In this document: positions 51,904 to 64,000 of the stretch, piece by piece
How the letters are laid out: every line of letters begins with the position of its first letter
Numbering within the stretch: position 1 is the stretch's first letter
Source: Serilophus lunatus
Taxonomy: Eukaryota > Chordata > Aves > Passeriformes > Eurylaimidae
Assembly: GCA_013399895.1 (NCBI GenBank)
Contig: VXBA01000883.1
Span: 878,189 to 942,188 of the forward strand
Direction of reading: 5' to 3'
Length of the DNA stretch: 64,000 nt
Position numbers and translations under genes: made by a program
Notes under the pieces: model-generated
Databases searched by the model: none
What the model saw: only the letters and a program-made list of their open reading frames with translations
Told to the model about the DNA's origin: nothing

Positions 51904-54786
51904 GTGACGGAATTCCTCAAGTCACCAGAGTTGCCCTCCCTAGTTTGGGCCAGCAGCACCTGGGACTCAAAGCAGATCAGCAGAATGGCTCACCCAACTG
52001 TGCTTCCAGAAGCAGATCACTTAGTGGCCAAGTTTCTGTCTTTCCAGGATACCTTACAGGTGCTCTAGCAAAATGGACAGCCTGGGCAAAAAGAAAATAT
52101 CTGGCTCTAGTCACTTGGATTGCTTCATTTCCCCAAAATGTTCCCAAAATATCACATACAGTGTACTGTCCAACCTGAGTTTCCACTTCCTCAGATACTT
52201 TTTAGCAGTCTTCACCTCACATTGTTTTCAGTACCCAGGAACATTCAGAGATCCAAAACCTATAGGGATAGACTTTAAAAAAAGGAGAAGAGAGGAACAC
52301 ATTAGTCAGAGTTTAACAGTTGCTTTCCAGGAAAATGTCATGTTTTTGCAAGCTTGAAAGTTTTCCCTGGATACTGAGTCATTTCTGCACAGTTATTCTG
52401 GGCCATCAGTCCATGATACAGAGTTGTATTCTTCACATGGTTGCATAACAGAAATAAGTTGTGACGAGTTCATTCAGCATCTTGTGGATGATTGGGGAAA
52501 GTATGTGACAATAGCCACAGGTCAGGATAGTTGAGAGTCAGGTTACATTATTACAACTTGCCAGAAACCAGGCCAGAGGGCAACATTCGCTATGGCAAAG
52601 CCCATTCTGGAGTTTTTTTCATCACGTTTTTCCTGTACCTTATATATCTTCTATTCTCACCTTTATGGAACATGGAAAGGAAATTATTCTAGACAAGTTA
52701 AAATCAAAGACTTGAACTGCAAATAATCATTTTGTTGGTAATAGATTGGGAAGAATGGTTTAGTTATACTGATACTATTGCACCTGGAGGGGCAAAGCAC
52801 CTGATATCCTCCAATGACTATGAATCTGATTGGGGCTCTGTATTTTTATGCTAGAATTACAGGGGATGAATCTCGTGTATAATTTATAGAAAGTCACCTT
52901 GTAAGGAAAAAAAAAATATTCTAAGGGTTCACAGGCTTGCATGAGAATAGAAATGAAGCCCCTGCCAAACCCTTTTCTTTCATAACATCATTGACCCACC
53001 TTTGCTCTCACAGGTTCCCCCATCTCTGAAGGAAGTGTCTGGATTTCTGACAGTAGAGGTTGTCTTTGAAATATGCCTTTCTTTTCTCTCCTCACTGTCA
53101 CTGTGTGTTGTCCAGCCTTCAGTCAAGGGAATTGGTTTTGGTTCAGTACTAATATCTGATTCATGCTAGAGCTAGCCACTTTTCTTCATTCCTTTCTATT
53201 TGCTAAGCATCTCAGAGGCTGAAGAAGTTGCACTGCCATTCACTCTCAGGTTTTGACAGAGAGTTCTTTTGTGTTCAATCCCAAGATATATAATAATTTG
53301 GTATGTGGAAGATGGTTATCATGTAAACTGATGAATACTCCATACAGAAAGCAGAAAAATGAGAATTATTGGAAAACTTATTTTAAAATTTTATTTATTG
53401 TACTGTAATTTTCAAATCAAATTATGAAGTCTTGGTTAGCAAAACATTCCTCCCCTTTCACGTATATTCTGAACTGCAAAATATCGAAGCTCTTTAGATA
53501 CTTTACATTGCACCCTCTCTTAGAAGTTAGATGACGGTCAAACTGTGTATGTTCTCTGTAAGTAGTAACAATAAAATTTTAATGTGTTTATGTAGGCCTT
53601 GATATCATCTTAGTGGCCTTGACTGAATTGCAGATCTCACTCAGTAATACAGCGTTCTGTTCAAAAGTAGATTAGAATTGCCTTTCTCACTGTTTGTGAG
53701 CAAAAGCTTTTCTGAGCATGACTGTATTACAAATGGCACCCCAAAATTTTCCAAACCAGGTGTCTGACTGTTTGTACTCTGTGTTATTCCACAAAAAAAT
53801 ACCTCAAGGGATGGAATGGCATCCTTCCTTTTGCCTTTGGATAATAAAATCTAAAGAGTGATGGCTTGGTACCAGTTCCTTGTGTCTTGTATTCTGGACA
53901 GTTTTTGTACTGGGAATGGCCCATGGAAAATAATCCATCAAGGGGGATTTATTTGGAGGTCGAAGGGAAGGTAACTCTGCCCTTCAATATGTGATGTATT
54001 CATCTTGGGTCTTGTGATAAGAAAGCAGCTGTGCTCACATGCATTATATAATAAAAGTGTTCTGGCATCTATAGTCAGATGATTTCAATCACGTCCAAAT
54101 TTCCCTTTGTACTGCAGTTAGAATGGAGCTGGTATTTTGTTTTACAGAGATTTAAACCAAATAAGGAGGCCTCTTTCCAAAGGATATTGACATCCATTGA
54201 GTCTATTTGTCATCATGGAAATGTTATATAAGTTTCTTTATGTGACGAAGAATCTACCCCTCCTATAAAGAGTCAGAAACCAATCAAAATATAGTAATTA
54301 AATATTAAAAAAATAAAAACAAAAAGAAAAATAGCTGAAGAAATGTTATAAGGCTTTCAGAATTGTCAAAATATTAATATAAGCTGGACTAGTTTCTATC
54401 CAACATGACCTGAAAATCTCTTGAAATGTTTTCTTTCAAAAGAAAGGCTATGTTTGTAAAAATCCATCAGTATACCAGCAGACAGTTGAAAGCCTGTCTG
54501 CAGAGTAATATCCTACAGTTTACCTTGTTTTAAGCTATTTTCACATAAACTAGAATAGCCTCTAGTTACTATGACTCTTGTTTTATAAAGTGTTTTGATA
54601 TAATAAGATTTTATAACTGTTGAATGTAGACCAGTTAAAGGTGAGCTTCCATCATCTAAAAGCAGTATTCAATATTGTCACAGACATGATTAAAACAAGA
54701 TGATCAGATCAGCAAGCTGTTTAATATTGTTTAAAGGCAAATTTTCTGTGAGATTTTGAGAAGACTAAAACAAATCCAGGAGGATC
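51904..54786. other. Non-coding single-copy DNA, no gene seen
   Basis: No recognised repeat or gene. The long plus-strand frame ending at 52178 begins inside the LTR and crosses the N gap, so it is an artefact. Confidence 0.6.
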
Positions 54787-54917
54787 ATATAATCATAGAA
54801 TGGCCTGAGTTGGAAGGGACCTTACAGATCATCTTATTCTAAACCCTCTGCCATGAGCAGGGACACCTTTCACTAGACCATGTTGTTCAGAGCCCCATCC
54901 AGACTTGCCCTGAATGT
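54787..54917 (-). mobile_element. CR1 LINE 3' end, minus strand
   Basis: Begins on the plus strand with ATAATCATAGAATGG, the reverse complement of a CR1 3' terminus, and continues GAGTTGGAAGGGACCTTACA, a GATCATCTTATTCTAAACCC block, CCATGAGCAGGGACACCTTT, CACTAGACCATGTTGTTCAG and AGCCCCATCCAGACTTGCCC. About 130 bases of the very 3' tail survive. It faces the next CR1 (55080) head to head. Confidence 0.93.
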
Positions 54918-55079
54918 AATGTTTTCTTTAGAATTATTCCAAGGATTCCATTGGTTACAGTTCAAAGAGCCCCAGGGCCTACAGCACCAGAGACATTGGG
55001 GCTAGAAAATGCATGCCAAGGGGATCAAATCATGGCACCAACATTGCTGCCTAAACACCTTTCTAGTCTGGGACACCTG

Positions 55080-55510
55080 TGCTGAAAGGATGAGGGGTAG
55101 CTGTATGAGGAGAGATTGAGGTCACTTGGTCTGTTCAGCTTGGAGAAGATGAGACTGAGGGGAGAGCTCCCTGGATTCTGCAGATTTCTCATGAGGGAAC
55201 TGGAGGGGCAGGCACTGGTCTCTTCTCTGTGGTGACCACTGAGAGGACCAGAGGGAATGGCTGGAGCTCTCTCAGGGGAGGTTTAGGTTGGTTAAGAAGT
55301 TTTTCTCCCAGAAGGTTGTTGGCACTGGAACAGGCTCCCCGGGGCAGTGGGACACAGCACCAAGTCTGCCAGAGTTCAAGAAACATTTGGACAATGCTTT
55401 TGGGCACATAGTGTGACTGTTGGGGATGGTCCTGTGCAGGGCCAGGAGTTGGGCTCATGATCCTTGTGAGCCCTTTCCAACTCGGGATACTCTGTGGTTG
55501 TATGATTCTG
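55080..55510 (+). mobile_element. CR1 LINE 3' region, CR1-Y-like
   Basis: Sense-strand copy of about 430 bases: AGCTGTATGAGGAGAGATTG, a GGTCACTTGGTCTGTTCAGC block with TTGGAGAAGATGAG, CTGGAGGGGCAGGCACTGGT, a GGGGAGGTTTAGGTTGG block, GGCACTGGAACAGGCTCCCC, GAGTTCAAGAAACATTTGGA, CCTGTGCAGGGCCAGGAGTT, CCTTTCCAACTCGGGATACT and a terminal TATGATTCTG. The end section is characteristic of the CR1-Y group. It is the same subfamily type as the fragment at 19140. The 120-codon minus-strand frame over it is antisense. Confidence 0.93.
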
Positions 55511-57334
55511 AGCTGAGTGTGCAACAGCCTATGCAGTGCCCTGGGCTGCATTTGTACTTGCCTTTTCTACATTGTCACTAGAGGGTCATGACACACTTTC
55601 AGATACTTAGAGAAAAGAGTTTGATTCAACCACAGACTGGAAGAGTGATTTATGGGAAAGTGATAAAAGAATAAGAGAAGTTTGATGTGAAGGCAGAGAG
55701 AATATTTTTCATTAGAAGAATGGAAATTGGGAAATGTAGAAAAGCATTTGACAGTCCCATTATCAAGTTTCTGAATTTCCCAGCTGTTTTAACTGCTGTG
55801 CTATAAAATATGACTCCTCTCTACAATCTTGCTTTCATAAGTCAAAGCTTATATCATGGCTGTAACAACAGTGTTACTACTACAGCACTGAGTAGAATAC
55901 AGCTGTGGCCTGAGCTGAACAGCACTCAGAGCAAACAGACCAATCTGCAAATGAGGGAATGCTAATGAGTAACACAGCTGTGGTTTTGACATAAGCACTT
56001 TGCAAGCATCAGCTTTGGCTGTGAATGGAGGAAATCTGGCATGAAAGTGATTATTTCTTTACCTGTTGAAAATGCAATGTATATTTAAGTAGTGGGAAGG
56101 ATTTTATCTTCATGAACATTGGTATTAGGTACTATTTGCCCTCTTGTACCACTGTCAGATACAAAGGTCTGGTGAACCTGAAAATCTGCAATCTTCCTTG
56201 ACAATTTCCATCAGAAAATATCTGTCCTTGAGGCAGGTAGAGGTCCAGAAAGATCCAGGATGTTTAAAGATAAAAACATCTTTTCCAGGCCTTTCCTTGC
56301 AGCCCTGATACCTCCCCATCTGATTTTCTTCGCAGATTCGGAGGGACACAGTGATGTTCATTTTACCTGTGCACTCTAATGCAAAAGTACATATTTCCTT
56401 TGCCTTTTTTTTCAGTAGACAAATACTCTTTTCTTTATTAAAAGCTTGTAATTTCACCTTGCTGAAAGTGTCTCTATTTGTGAGAAAGCCTTTCATATGT
56501 GGTTTGCAATATCTTAACAAGTGAAGCATTGTTGTTAAATGTCCGTATTTCTTAAGGTCAAAATACTTCCATTCTGAGGTAAGGCATCTGCTAATAGTTG
56601 ACTCAATGTTTTGCCCCGTATATATTGTGCCTTTTCCCTGACTAATCTACCTATTCAGTGAATTGAAAATAATGAATGGAAGTCCAATGCCAAGTTTTCA
56701 GTCAAATGCACTTGGTTGCAGATATTTTGGCAGCATATACAAGGGGGAGTATTGCAATATCTGTAAAAAATTATATCAATTGTCAGTTTCCTTCTGTGAA
56801 GCTTCACATAGAATAGACGCTCTTCACAGCAAGTTAAAAGCCCTTGTTCCTGTGCAGTGGACCATTGCAAGTATAAATAGTCTCAGCCAGCAGTTTTGTA
56901 CACGGGAAAATGTTCCTTTCCTAAAGCTTGGGAGTGCACAGTAGCTCCCTTTTAGGCCTGCTCTAGTGTTAGTAGTAGGACATTGGGAAAATCCTTTCAC
57001 AAGATCAGAATAAGAAAGCTGCTGAGAGCTCAGAGAGTATCCTGACTCTGTGTGTTTCCATTGTAGTTCTCTTGGCCATCCTGGTGAAGGCAGGTTGAGC
57101 TCTTCAGCCTGGAGCAGGGAGCTGTCTCTGTCAGAAGTGTTGCCTTTTTGGACAGGTAGTGCCTGAGTCTCTGAAATTATGTCTAAGCATCTGTTCCCAC
57201 AAACTGGCTGCTCCGTTACTCAGCACTACTAGGAAATGGCAACAAAGTCTTCAGAGGGACGTATTTCATGGCAGCAAACCTAAGAATTGTTCTCCCATAT
57301 CTTACCAAGAGATTACAGCTTGATATCTCTCTAC
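55511..57334. other. Non-coding single-copy DNA, no gene seen
   Basis: Includes a 124-codon minus-strand frame (56529-56155) without recognisable domain and a stretch at 57060-57180 with faint CR1-like words (AGCTCTTCAGCCTGGAGCAG) too short to call. No other content recognised. Confidence 0.55.
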
Positions 57335-57836
57335 AGAGAGATCTGGACAGACAGAATCGATGGGCTGAGGTCAAGGGCATGGTGCTCAATAAGGCGAAGT
57401 GCCAGGTGCTGCACTTGGGTCACGACAGCCCCATGAAGTCCTACAGGCTTGAGGAAGTGCAATTTGAGAGCTGCTCAGCAGAAAGGGACCCAGGGGTGCT
57501 GGCTGACAGCAGCTGAACACGAGACAGCAGTGTAAGCACGTTGTCAAGAAGGCCAATGGCATCTTGGCCTGTATCAGGAACATCATGGCTGGCAGGACCG
57601 AGGGAGAAGCTATCCCTCTGTACTCAGCACTGATGAGGCACCTCAAGTCCTGTATCCACTTCTGGGCCCTTCACTTCAAGAAAGACATTGAGCTGCCAGA
57701 GTGTGTCCAGAGAAGGGCAACATTGCTGGTGAAGGGTCTAGAAAACTTGCCTTATGGGAAGCAGCTGAGGGAGCTGGGATTGTTTATCTTGGAGAAACGA
57801 AGGCTCAGAGGGACCTCATTGCCCTCTACAACCCCC
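57335..57836 (+). pseudogene. CR1 ORF2 C-terminal fragment, frameshifted
   Basis: Remnant of the CR1 endonuclease/reverse-transcriptase protein (ORF2), which copies the element's RNA into DNA at a nicked target. Only the end is present. One frame gives LQRDLDRQNRWAEVKG and NKAKCQVLHLGHD, the family's conserved region just after the catalytic palm, ending at a TGA near 57516. A frameshift at about 57505-57513 moves the reading frame. It then continues with QQCKHVVKKANGILACI, PLYSALMRHLKSCIHFWA, FKKDIELPECVQRRATLL and LRELGLFILEKRRLRG before the final stop at 57839. The catalytic domain and the endonuclease are absent because of the 5' truncation, so no active enzyme is possible. Confidence 0.9.
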
Positions 57837-58129
57837 TGAAAGAAGGTTGTATGTAGCCAGGTGGGGGTCAGTCTCTGCTGCCGTGTCTCAAATGAAAGGA
57901 CGAAAGGAAACAGCCTTGAGGGGAGGTTCAGATTAGGTATCTGAATTTTTTTTCACTGAAACAGTGGTCAAGCATTGCCCAGGGTGGTGGTGGAGTCACC
58001 ATTTCTGGGAGTGTGCAAGAGGCTTTGGGAGGTGTGGGGGTATGGTTTAAAGGTGGCTATGGTGGTGCTTGGTTGATGGTTACACTAGACAATCTTGAAG
58101 GTCTCTTCCAACCTTGATGATTCTATGAT
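57335..58129 (+). mobile_element. CR1 LINE, about 0.8 kb, ORF2 end plus 3' tail
   Basis: The longest CR1 copy here. It starts inside ORF2 (AGAGAGATCTGGACAGACAG), covers the C-terminal coding part, then the 3' tail (AACCCCCTGAAAGAAGGTTG, GGGGAGGTTCAGATTAGGTA, a GTGGTGGAGTCACCATTTCT block, GGTCTCTTCCAACCTTGATG) and ends with ATTCTATGAT. The 5' truncation is typical of the family. Similarity to the consensus is good, so this is probably one of the younger copies in the window, though a frameshift shows it is inactive. Confidence 0.95.
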
Positions 58130-60570
58130 GTATCCAGAGAGCACAAGAAATCTAATTTATGTCCAATGCTTCTTTAATTTTCTGTTTTATTTACAAGTGA
58201 GCATGTATAAGAGCTGAATGAATAAGGGACAATAGTACTTGTCGAAGAGTTTAGGCATAAAAATATAAAATCTAACAAATTAATAGTTTACTGAATATAT
58301 TTGCAAAGTATTTAGCCATTCCATATGCTGAATGAATACAGCTTAATGCAAAACTCAGGGGAGTAAGTACCTTTCTAAGGTCTTCAGTACATTTTCAATC
58401 AGGCACTACAAAGAAAAAGAAAATGGACAAATAATTTATGTGAAAGCAATTCTATAAAATCTTGACAAGTTGTTCTCATTTTGTGATGTGTATAAATTAC
58501 ATTCAAATAGTGCCAAACACATTTTGTAAAGTGTAATGACTGTTCAAAGCCAGTTTGTAAACAGAAAATTTCAGCCTTTCTACCTACTTGTCGTGTGGGT
58601 GCAACTTTTGGACAAATCACATTTTAGAGAAAGCCAACGTTTTTAAGGGACAATAAGTTGAAAATAAATGCATTATATTAAAGATGATTAAAAATTAATT
58701 TTTGACAAGAAACAGGAACTTAAAAAGCTTGAAATTCTGTTTGATCTTTGAGGAGACTGATTTATTGAATTTTATAATTAATAGCAATAAAATACACCTT
58801 GTTCAAAGAATTTTTTTTGTAAGATTACAAATTTGGATGATACAACAGGAAAGGTGACATCTGATGGGGACATATAAATGCATATGTCTTTTGGCTTTAG
58901 AAAATAGACAGACATAAGATAAAATATACAGTAAAACATCATCAAAAGTGCATATTTTTCTACTGTAGCCCTGCAGTTCAAGGACAAATGAATTAACAGC
59001 AATCCCATCACCCTTTCTTCGTGGAAGTGTCTGACTGGTTGAATACAAGATCTAGTGCCATCCTAATTTATGAATCTGATTGCAAAAATCAAAAATTGCT
59101 AGTGTTTGTCTTTTTATTGCCAATGTAAGAGCTACCATTTTGAATGCTTCTTTACTGAGCGGTTACTGCTTAATGACTAATAGAGTTCAGATTGTAGAGT
59201 TGCTCTAAGATTTTTGATTGCTTCATCTAAAAATGCTTTTTTCCTTCATGCTAATGAGAATTTTTTCAAGAGCTTGAATAGCTAATTAATTTTGCTAGGT
59301 GAGAGGTCATGTGTTTTATTATTTTAAGGAAAACCTAACCAGACTCTCAGCTGATGCACCAACAGAGCAGCTTAGCTTTACGTGTTCCAGTGGGACCGTT
59401 ATGATTACTATTGATCATAGCTCAACCCCTAGTCTATGTGCTTTTTTGTGAATGTTGTTCACATATAAGATATTCTGAACTACACATTCTCACATCATTT
59501 GGCTTGTTTACAAGAGCCAGTAATTGCATTTGTCCATAGAAACAGGTGGATCAGAGCACAATTTCAGGCAATTAAGTTCTATTTTTGAAACTTTCTGAAT
59601 TATACAACAAGAAGTTCCTTTCTATTCTAACTTCAATGAATTAATTGATTTATCATACTTAAACTAAAACTGTATTTGTAGCATAGTCATACTTACAACT
59701 CTTTTGGTTGTAACTTGAGTACTCATTTAATTCTTAAGCATTCTGATGTAAAGATCTATAATGTTTAATTGAGATGAATGACTAGATGCTGCACGTACAG
59801 CTTGCCCTCTGTCTTCTTAGAGCTATCAATTCTAAAATAAGTGGGAAAATAGAGGATTTTAGAATTTAGGTTTTACAATTTGAAAAATTTTAAAATATTC
59901 TGGTATTGTTCTCTTCAGTTGTACACTTATATATTGTTTGATAGCAGCTCAGGACCTTGCAGCTTGGCTTCTTTTCACAGAAAATACAATGCTGGGACTC
60001 TGGCTCAACCCTCCATGTTGAATAATACAACTGGGCAGGAATGTTAAAATGCTAACGTATCTGGTGCACCAGAAGATGGTAGGATTAAACCCTAGTCTTC
60101 CTAAGGCAATGAGTCACAGTCAGTGTGTCCAAGATCAAGCCAGAAACCCTTGAATAGCTATAAAGGCAACAGCGTTTACACATCATTGCATAACTCAAAG
60201 AATGGATAGGAAAAGTTAATGTCCTGAGGTTTTGGCACGAAAATGAGCAGTAGAAGTATTTTGGCAAAACAGTTTGTATGCCACTGCCTTTGCCCATACC
60301 CGGTTTCAAAGGCTTTAAATAGATGCTTTCAGGCAGCCTCTTGTTCAGCATAATGCACTTTAGTAAAATGTAGAATATGAACCCCCAAAAAATACTGCTT
60401 GGTTGATTGTATCTCATATTGCTTAATAGTGTGCATAGAACCTGTAAGAAGAAACAGAGTATGCTGTGGAATGTCAGAGGAACTGGATCAGATCCATGCT
60501 CAGATAATCACCTAGACAGGACACAAGCATTCTTTGAGGACATGGGCACTGTCAGAGAAAATCAAGTAAA
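58130..60570. other. Non-coding single-copy DNA, no gene seen
   Basis: A+T-rich stretch between two CR1 copies. No gene recognised. The part 59080-59560 is listed as a candidate conserved element. Confidence 0.6.
59080..59560. other. Candidate conserved non-coding element
   Basis: A non-coding stretch dense in homeodomain-like words (CTAATTAATTTTGC, CATGCTAATGAGAA, TACTGCTTAATGACTAATAG) with an adjacent GAGGTCATGTG nuclear-receptor-like half site. No repeat similarity is seen. This is an impression from motif density; conservation was not tested. Confidence 0.22.
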
Positions 60571-60763
60571 GGTACGCTTAGACTAATGAGGAAGAAGATT
60601 TTTACAATGAAGGTTATAAAACACCGTCACAGACTGCCCAGACAAGTAGTAGAAGCTCCATCCCTGAAAACATTCACAGCCATGTTGGCTGGGTCTCTGA
60701 GCAACCCAATCTAGTTGAAGGTGATTTTTAAAGGTCCCTTCCAGCCCAAAGTATTCTATGATT
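60571..60763 (+). mobile_element. CR1 LINE 3' tail with internal deletion
   Basis: About 190 bases in sense orientation: GGTACGCTTAGACTAATGAG, GAAGAAGATTTTTACAATGA, a CAGACTGCCCAGACAAGTAG block, AGAAGCTCCATCCCTGAAAA, GGTCTCTGAGCAACCCAATC, AAAGGTCCCTTCCAGCCCAA and a terminal TATTCTATGATTT. It is the same tail type as the copy at 6651 but lacks the short segment between the CAACCCAATCTAG block and AAAGGTCCC. Well diverged and inactive. Confidence 0.92.
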
Positions 60764-63700
60764 TAGCCCAGTGTTCTTTCTCTGCTGGAGACTGTCAGCT
60801 GTTACCTTCAGAATCAGGTGAGAAAGATCCCTCAGCTGACAAGTTCACCATCCCAGATAGTATTCAATATTTTTGATGGCTGAAGAGGCCAGAAGCATTT
60901 TGATAAAGTCTCAGAATTTCACTCTGTTAGCGCAGCCCCAAAGTTATCAAGGAGATTAGGGAGTTAAGACCTACTGGTACAGTAGTCCCCAGATTTGCAT
61001 CTTTCTCAGCTGTGTCTGGGATTGCGCTGCTACACAACATGAAAGAGACACTGTTGTCAGAGCCCAGCCATTGTTGTGAAACCAATGTGTGTCTTCAGAT
61101 GGCACAGGAATGCCAGGTCAACCTTGTGTAAGGTGTGATCACTGGACTTTTCAGACAGACAGCACTGTTCATACAGAAATGCCCCCCTCTGTTACATATC
61201 CATAGATAATAAGCAGAGTATGCCTGTGTGGTTAATTACAGCAGACCATTTTGCCTGAATATTACTAGAAACAGGATTGGAATGAAGGTCCAACATTTCT
61301 AATGACTGTCACAGATCATTTAACTCATTTCTCCGACGAATCAGGACAGGCACTGGCAATTTTCTTTTTTTCAGCTTTTGAATTAGAGGCTATTCTAAAA
61401 CTGCTTAGGGAAACACCATCTCTTCTCTGCCTGTGCTGGGATACTATTATATAGATGATGTTTGCGAGCAGTCATGTCTCATTGACCGAGTTACATTCCC
61501 TGGTGGAAGGATATGTTGCCACGTGAGATAACAAAACTTTGATGTGTCTGTTTTTTTGTTTCAATTTCACTTTCTCACACATTGTCATTCAGCCTCAGGA
61601 GAGGAATGGTATTGCATTTAAACTGCAGATTTACATAGCAGCAATTTGTCAGTTAACCTAAAAGAAGCAGGTGTAATACTTCAGCTCTCAACAAAGATGT
61701 GAGAACAAAGCCTGACATGCTTCTGACTGGCTTGCTTGCACCATCAGCACTGCTGCTTCAACAGCCCCGCTCTCCAGTAGCTCATATCAATTGGGAACTG
61801 CAGCCAGAAGGTATCCAGTGTCTCTGTAAACTGCTGGTTGTTGAACGAAGCATGTGAAACTGAAGCACTACCTTACATGTGGTAGAGTAAGAAACACAGT
61901 GCTTGGCGCACAGACCCATCGTTCCTGCAGCTCCAGCTCTGGAACAGGGAATATCCCCATAAAACACTGCACTCCACAGGGTCTAAAGGGGAGCTGGGGA
62001 TGCTGTGGTTTGGATCAATCCCTGCAGCCCTCCTCCCTGTATCCATGGAGAATCTCTTTCCCAGTCTGTTGCAAAAGTCACATCTGCATCATCTCTCTTA
62101 CACAATAAGAGGAGGGAACATGTTACTTCGTATTTGTTAAGCTTTGTACCTCCCTAAACTATACAAGAAGATCTCATAATTATCTATTATTAATACTATC
62201 AAATCTCAAAGCCCGTTGTCTCACCTCGGTATAAATGCAACAAAAAATGCGCAATATATTTACTTTGCCAGGATGATAAAATTAATATCTTATTTATTTT
62301 ATTGAATAAATAATGTTTTCCAGGACTACCATCCTTTGAGATATAGGGACACTGCATATAGAGACACCTTAGTCCTATTCCTTTCAATCTTCCCAATGAA
62401 TTAAAGGAGAATCATTGACTTACTTCTGCTGTTTCTGATCAAACAAATCCTTTGAGAAAATATTTCAGTCTCAGAGGAATTTGTGCAGTTCACATTAGTT
62501 CTGAGAGTGGTTTTTTCATCCTCATATTTGCTTGGATAGATGTTTTTCTCTTGTGGTAGCGCAGGCTTAAGATAGTAAGAGAGCAGTTGTTAGTCTCCAG
62601 CTGTTTCAATTTCTTTCTCTAGCTCTCTTTTTATTTTGACCTCTTTAATAGCTATTGTTAGCATCTTTATCAAATCAGGAATGTCATTCCAGTAAGTTCT
62701 CCACATGTTCTTCTCTGGCTGCTCTGCCATGCTAATTTGCTTTCTGTAATGAAGATGACTGGAAGCCATCTACACACTCTGTGCAGCACTCTAGGGTCAT
62801 GTTAAACACTTTGGGGAGCATATTTATTTAAACATTACCATAAATGCAAAATGAATGTCATCCTTTTCACAGAATAGCCTTGAGTAGATTTATTTGATGA
62901 AAAGCTCTCAGTGAAATCCCACTACTTGCTAAGAGAATAGCAAAATGTTTTCTGGGGAAAGTAGACAGCAGATAGGGAGTCATCAAACACTAGGAAATTG
63001 ATAATGACTGGATTCCTCTAGCCAATCAACATTTCATATATATTAGTGTCCTTGCAGAATTTCTGTAAACCTTATTTTTTGCTATATTTCTTTCAGTAAG
63101 TTCAATTTGGAGTCCTTTGGTGCCAATAAAACTTGAAGTAATCAGTGAATACAGGATGATTCTTCACATAAAAAAGCAGCTGTTGCAGTCTTTTAATAAG
63201 GGTGAAATTTTCCTGAGGATGATGATTAGAAAGCAGGTCCACGTAAGGTTCCTTGAATTCTCTCCAGGAGAATTTAAGATGTCTACTTCCAGTGAAAAGA
63301 TGCTGTGCTATGGTGGCCCCACTCTGACTCAGCACTGCAAAGACTGTAAAGCTCACTAGATTTGTCTCAGAACTGCTGCCTCTGCCTCTATCTCTTTCGG
63401 ACCACAGCCTGGGCTGAGGGGCTCAAGAAGACATATTACAATGTGTGTCATTTCAATTTATTAACCTCCACATTTACTGTAAGAGTAGAAACTTGTTTGG
63501 GAAGAGTTATGCAGGAAAATTACTTATTACTATTTCCCTACCTTTTCTACAGAAGAATGTTTAAACTTTTAAGCCTATTACTCATTTTCAGACTGGTGGA
63601 AGGGTTCAGTATTTCATTGGTTAGAAAGTCAGCAACACATTTACCAGGAGAATGACATAGCACAACTACTAAATATATGTTATGCCATCCTAAAGAGTGC

Positions 63701-64000
63701 AAGGTTCTATTAGCAAACTATTTAATCTGTTTTTTTAAAGTGCTGAAAGTGTCACAGAGTGTTTCAGGTCTTAGACTTCAAGATTATTTATATTTTTCAT
63801 ACAAAGCCGTGTGACCTGTAAAACCAAAGCAGTAATCAAAACAGCAGAAAACAAGTTTAGGGTTCTTCTGCTCCCTGCAAATAAAACTCTGGAGCTACTT
63901 TTACCTATCTTCAGGTTCCTGGTCTCTAAGTTTCTACAGGAGGAGATTTTAATTCCCTCAGGCTATGAAAGCCCTTAAAACCCCTCCATCCCATTTGTCC
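60764..64000. other. Non-coding single-copy DNA, no gene seen
   Basis: No recognised gene or interspersed repeat. Overlapping short frames on both strands near 61.8-62.1 kb and 63.1-63.65 kb have no recognisable domain. Confidence 0.6.

Noticed and set aside
51318..52178. 286-codon plus-strand open frame
   Set aside because: It begins inside the LTR, crosses 64 N read as X, and exits into unique sequence. No domain; it is an artefact.
55189..55551. 120-codon minus-strand frame
   Set aside because: Antisense to the CR1-Y-like copy.
56155..56529. 124-codon minus-strand frame
   Set aside because: Protein-like in places but with no recognised family and no neighbouring coding stretch or clear splice context.
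1..64000. CRISPR arrays, bacterial operons, tRNA or rRNA genes
   Set aside because: No regularly spaced direct repeats, no operon-like dense coding, and no convincing tRNA box A/box B pair or rRNA similarity seen. The sequence is clearly vertebrate.

Overview
This window looks like avian nuclear DNA, either intergenic or deep intronic. I found no intact protein-coding gene, exon chain, tRNA, rRNA or CRISPR array. Bird assignment rests on eight CR1 LINE fragments, several ending in the family's typical ATTCTATGAT-like 3' terminus, and on a long LTR whose ends and GC-rich internal repeats match a class of endogenous-retrovirus LTRs I know from bird genomes. The family assignments come from memory of consensus sequences; no alignment was run. 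The rest is A+T-rich single-copy DNA with short homopolymers and microsatellites.

Layout: bases 1-46 kb are repeat-poor, with only two CR1 tails (6.65 kb and 19.14 kb), a (CA)n(TA)n tract near 14.05 kb, poly(A) runs at 7.92, 18.43 and 23.92 kb, and a 187-bp pure pyrimidine tract with (CCTTT)15 at 44.69-44.87 kb. From 46.6 to 60.8 kb repeats are much denser: six CR1 pieces in both orientations and a minus-strand solo LTR (51.0-51.9 kb) interrupted by a 64-base assembly gap. The longest CR1 copy (57.3-58.1 kb) still shows the decayed C-terminal end of its reverse-transcriptase ORF. Another copy (49.6-49.8 kb) has lost the stretch that would encode the catalytic part of that protein.

Two areas are not explained by known repeats. 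At about 27.23-28.74 kb the minus strand reads as protein-like text that switches frame and contains several stops, as expected for an old pseudogene. I could not name its parent, and chance is not excluded. Three A+T-rich stretches (38.9-39.0, 39.65-40.0 and 59.1-59.6 kb) have the look of conserved regulatory elements, but this needs cross-species alignment.

No genes act together here, and I see no convincing novel system. The most useful content is the transposon annotation, the possible pseudogene and the unusual tracts. Most long open frames are accidental, or are antisense or readthrough frames over repeats.
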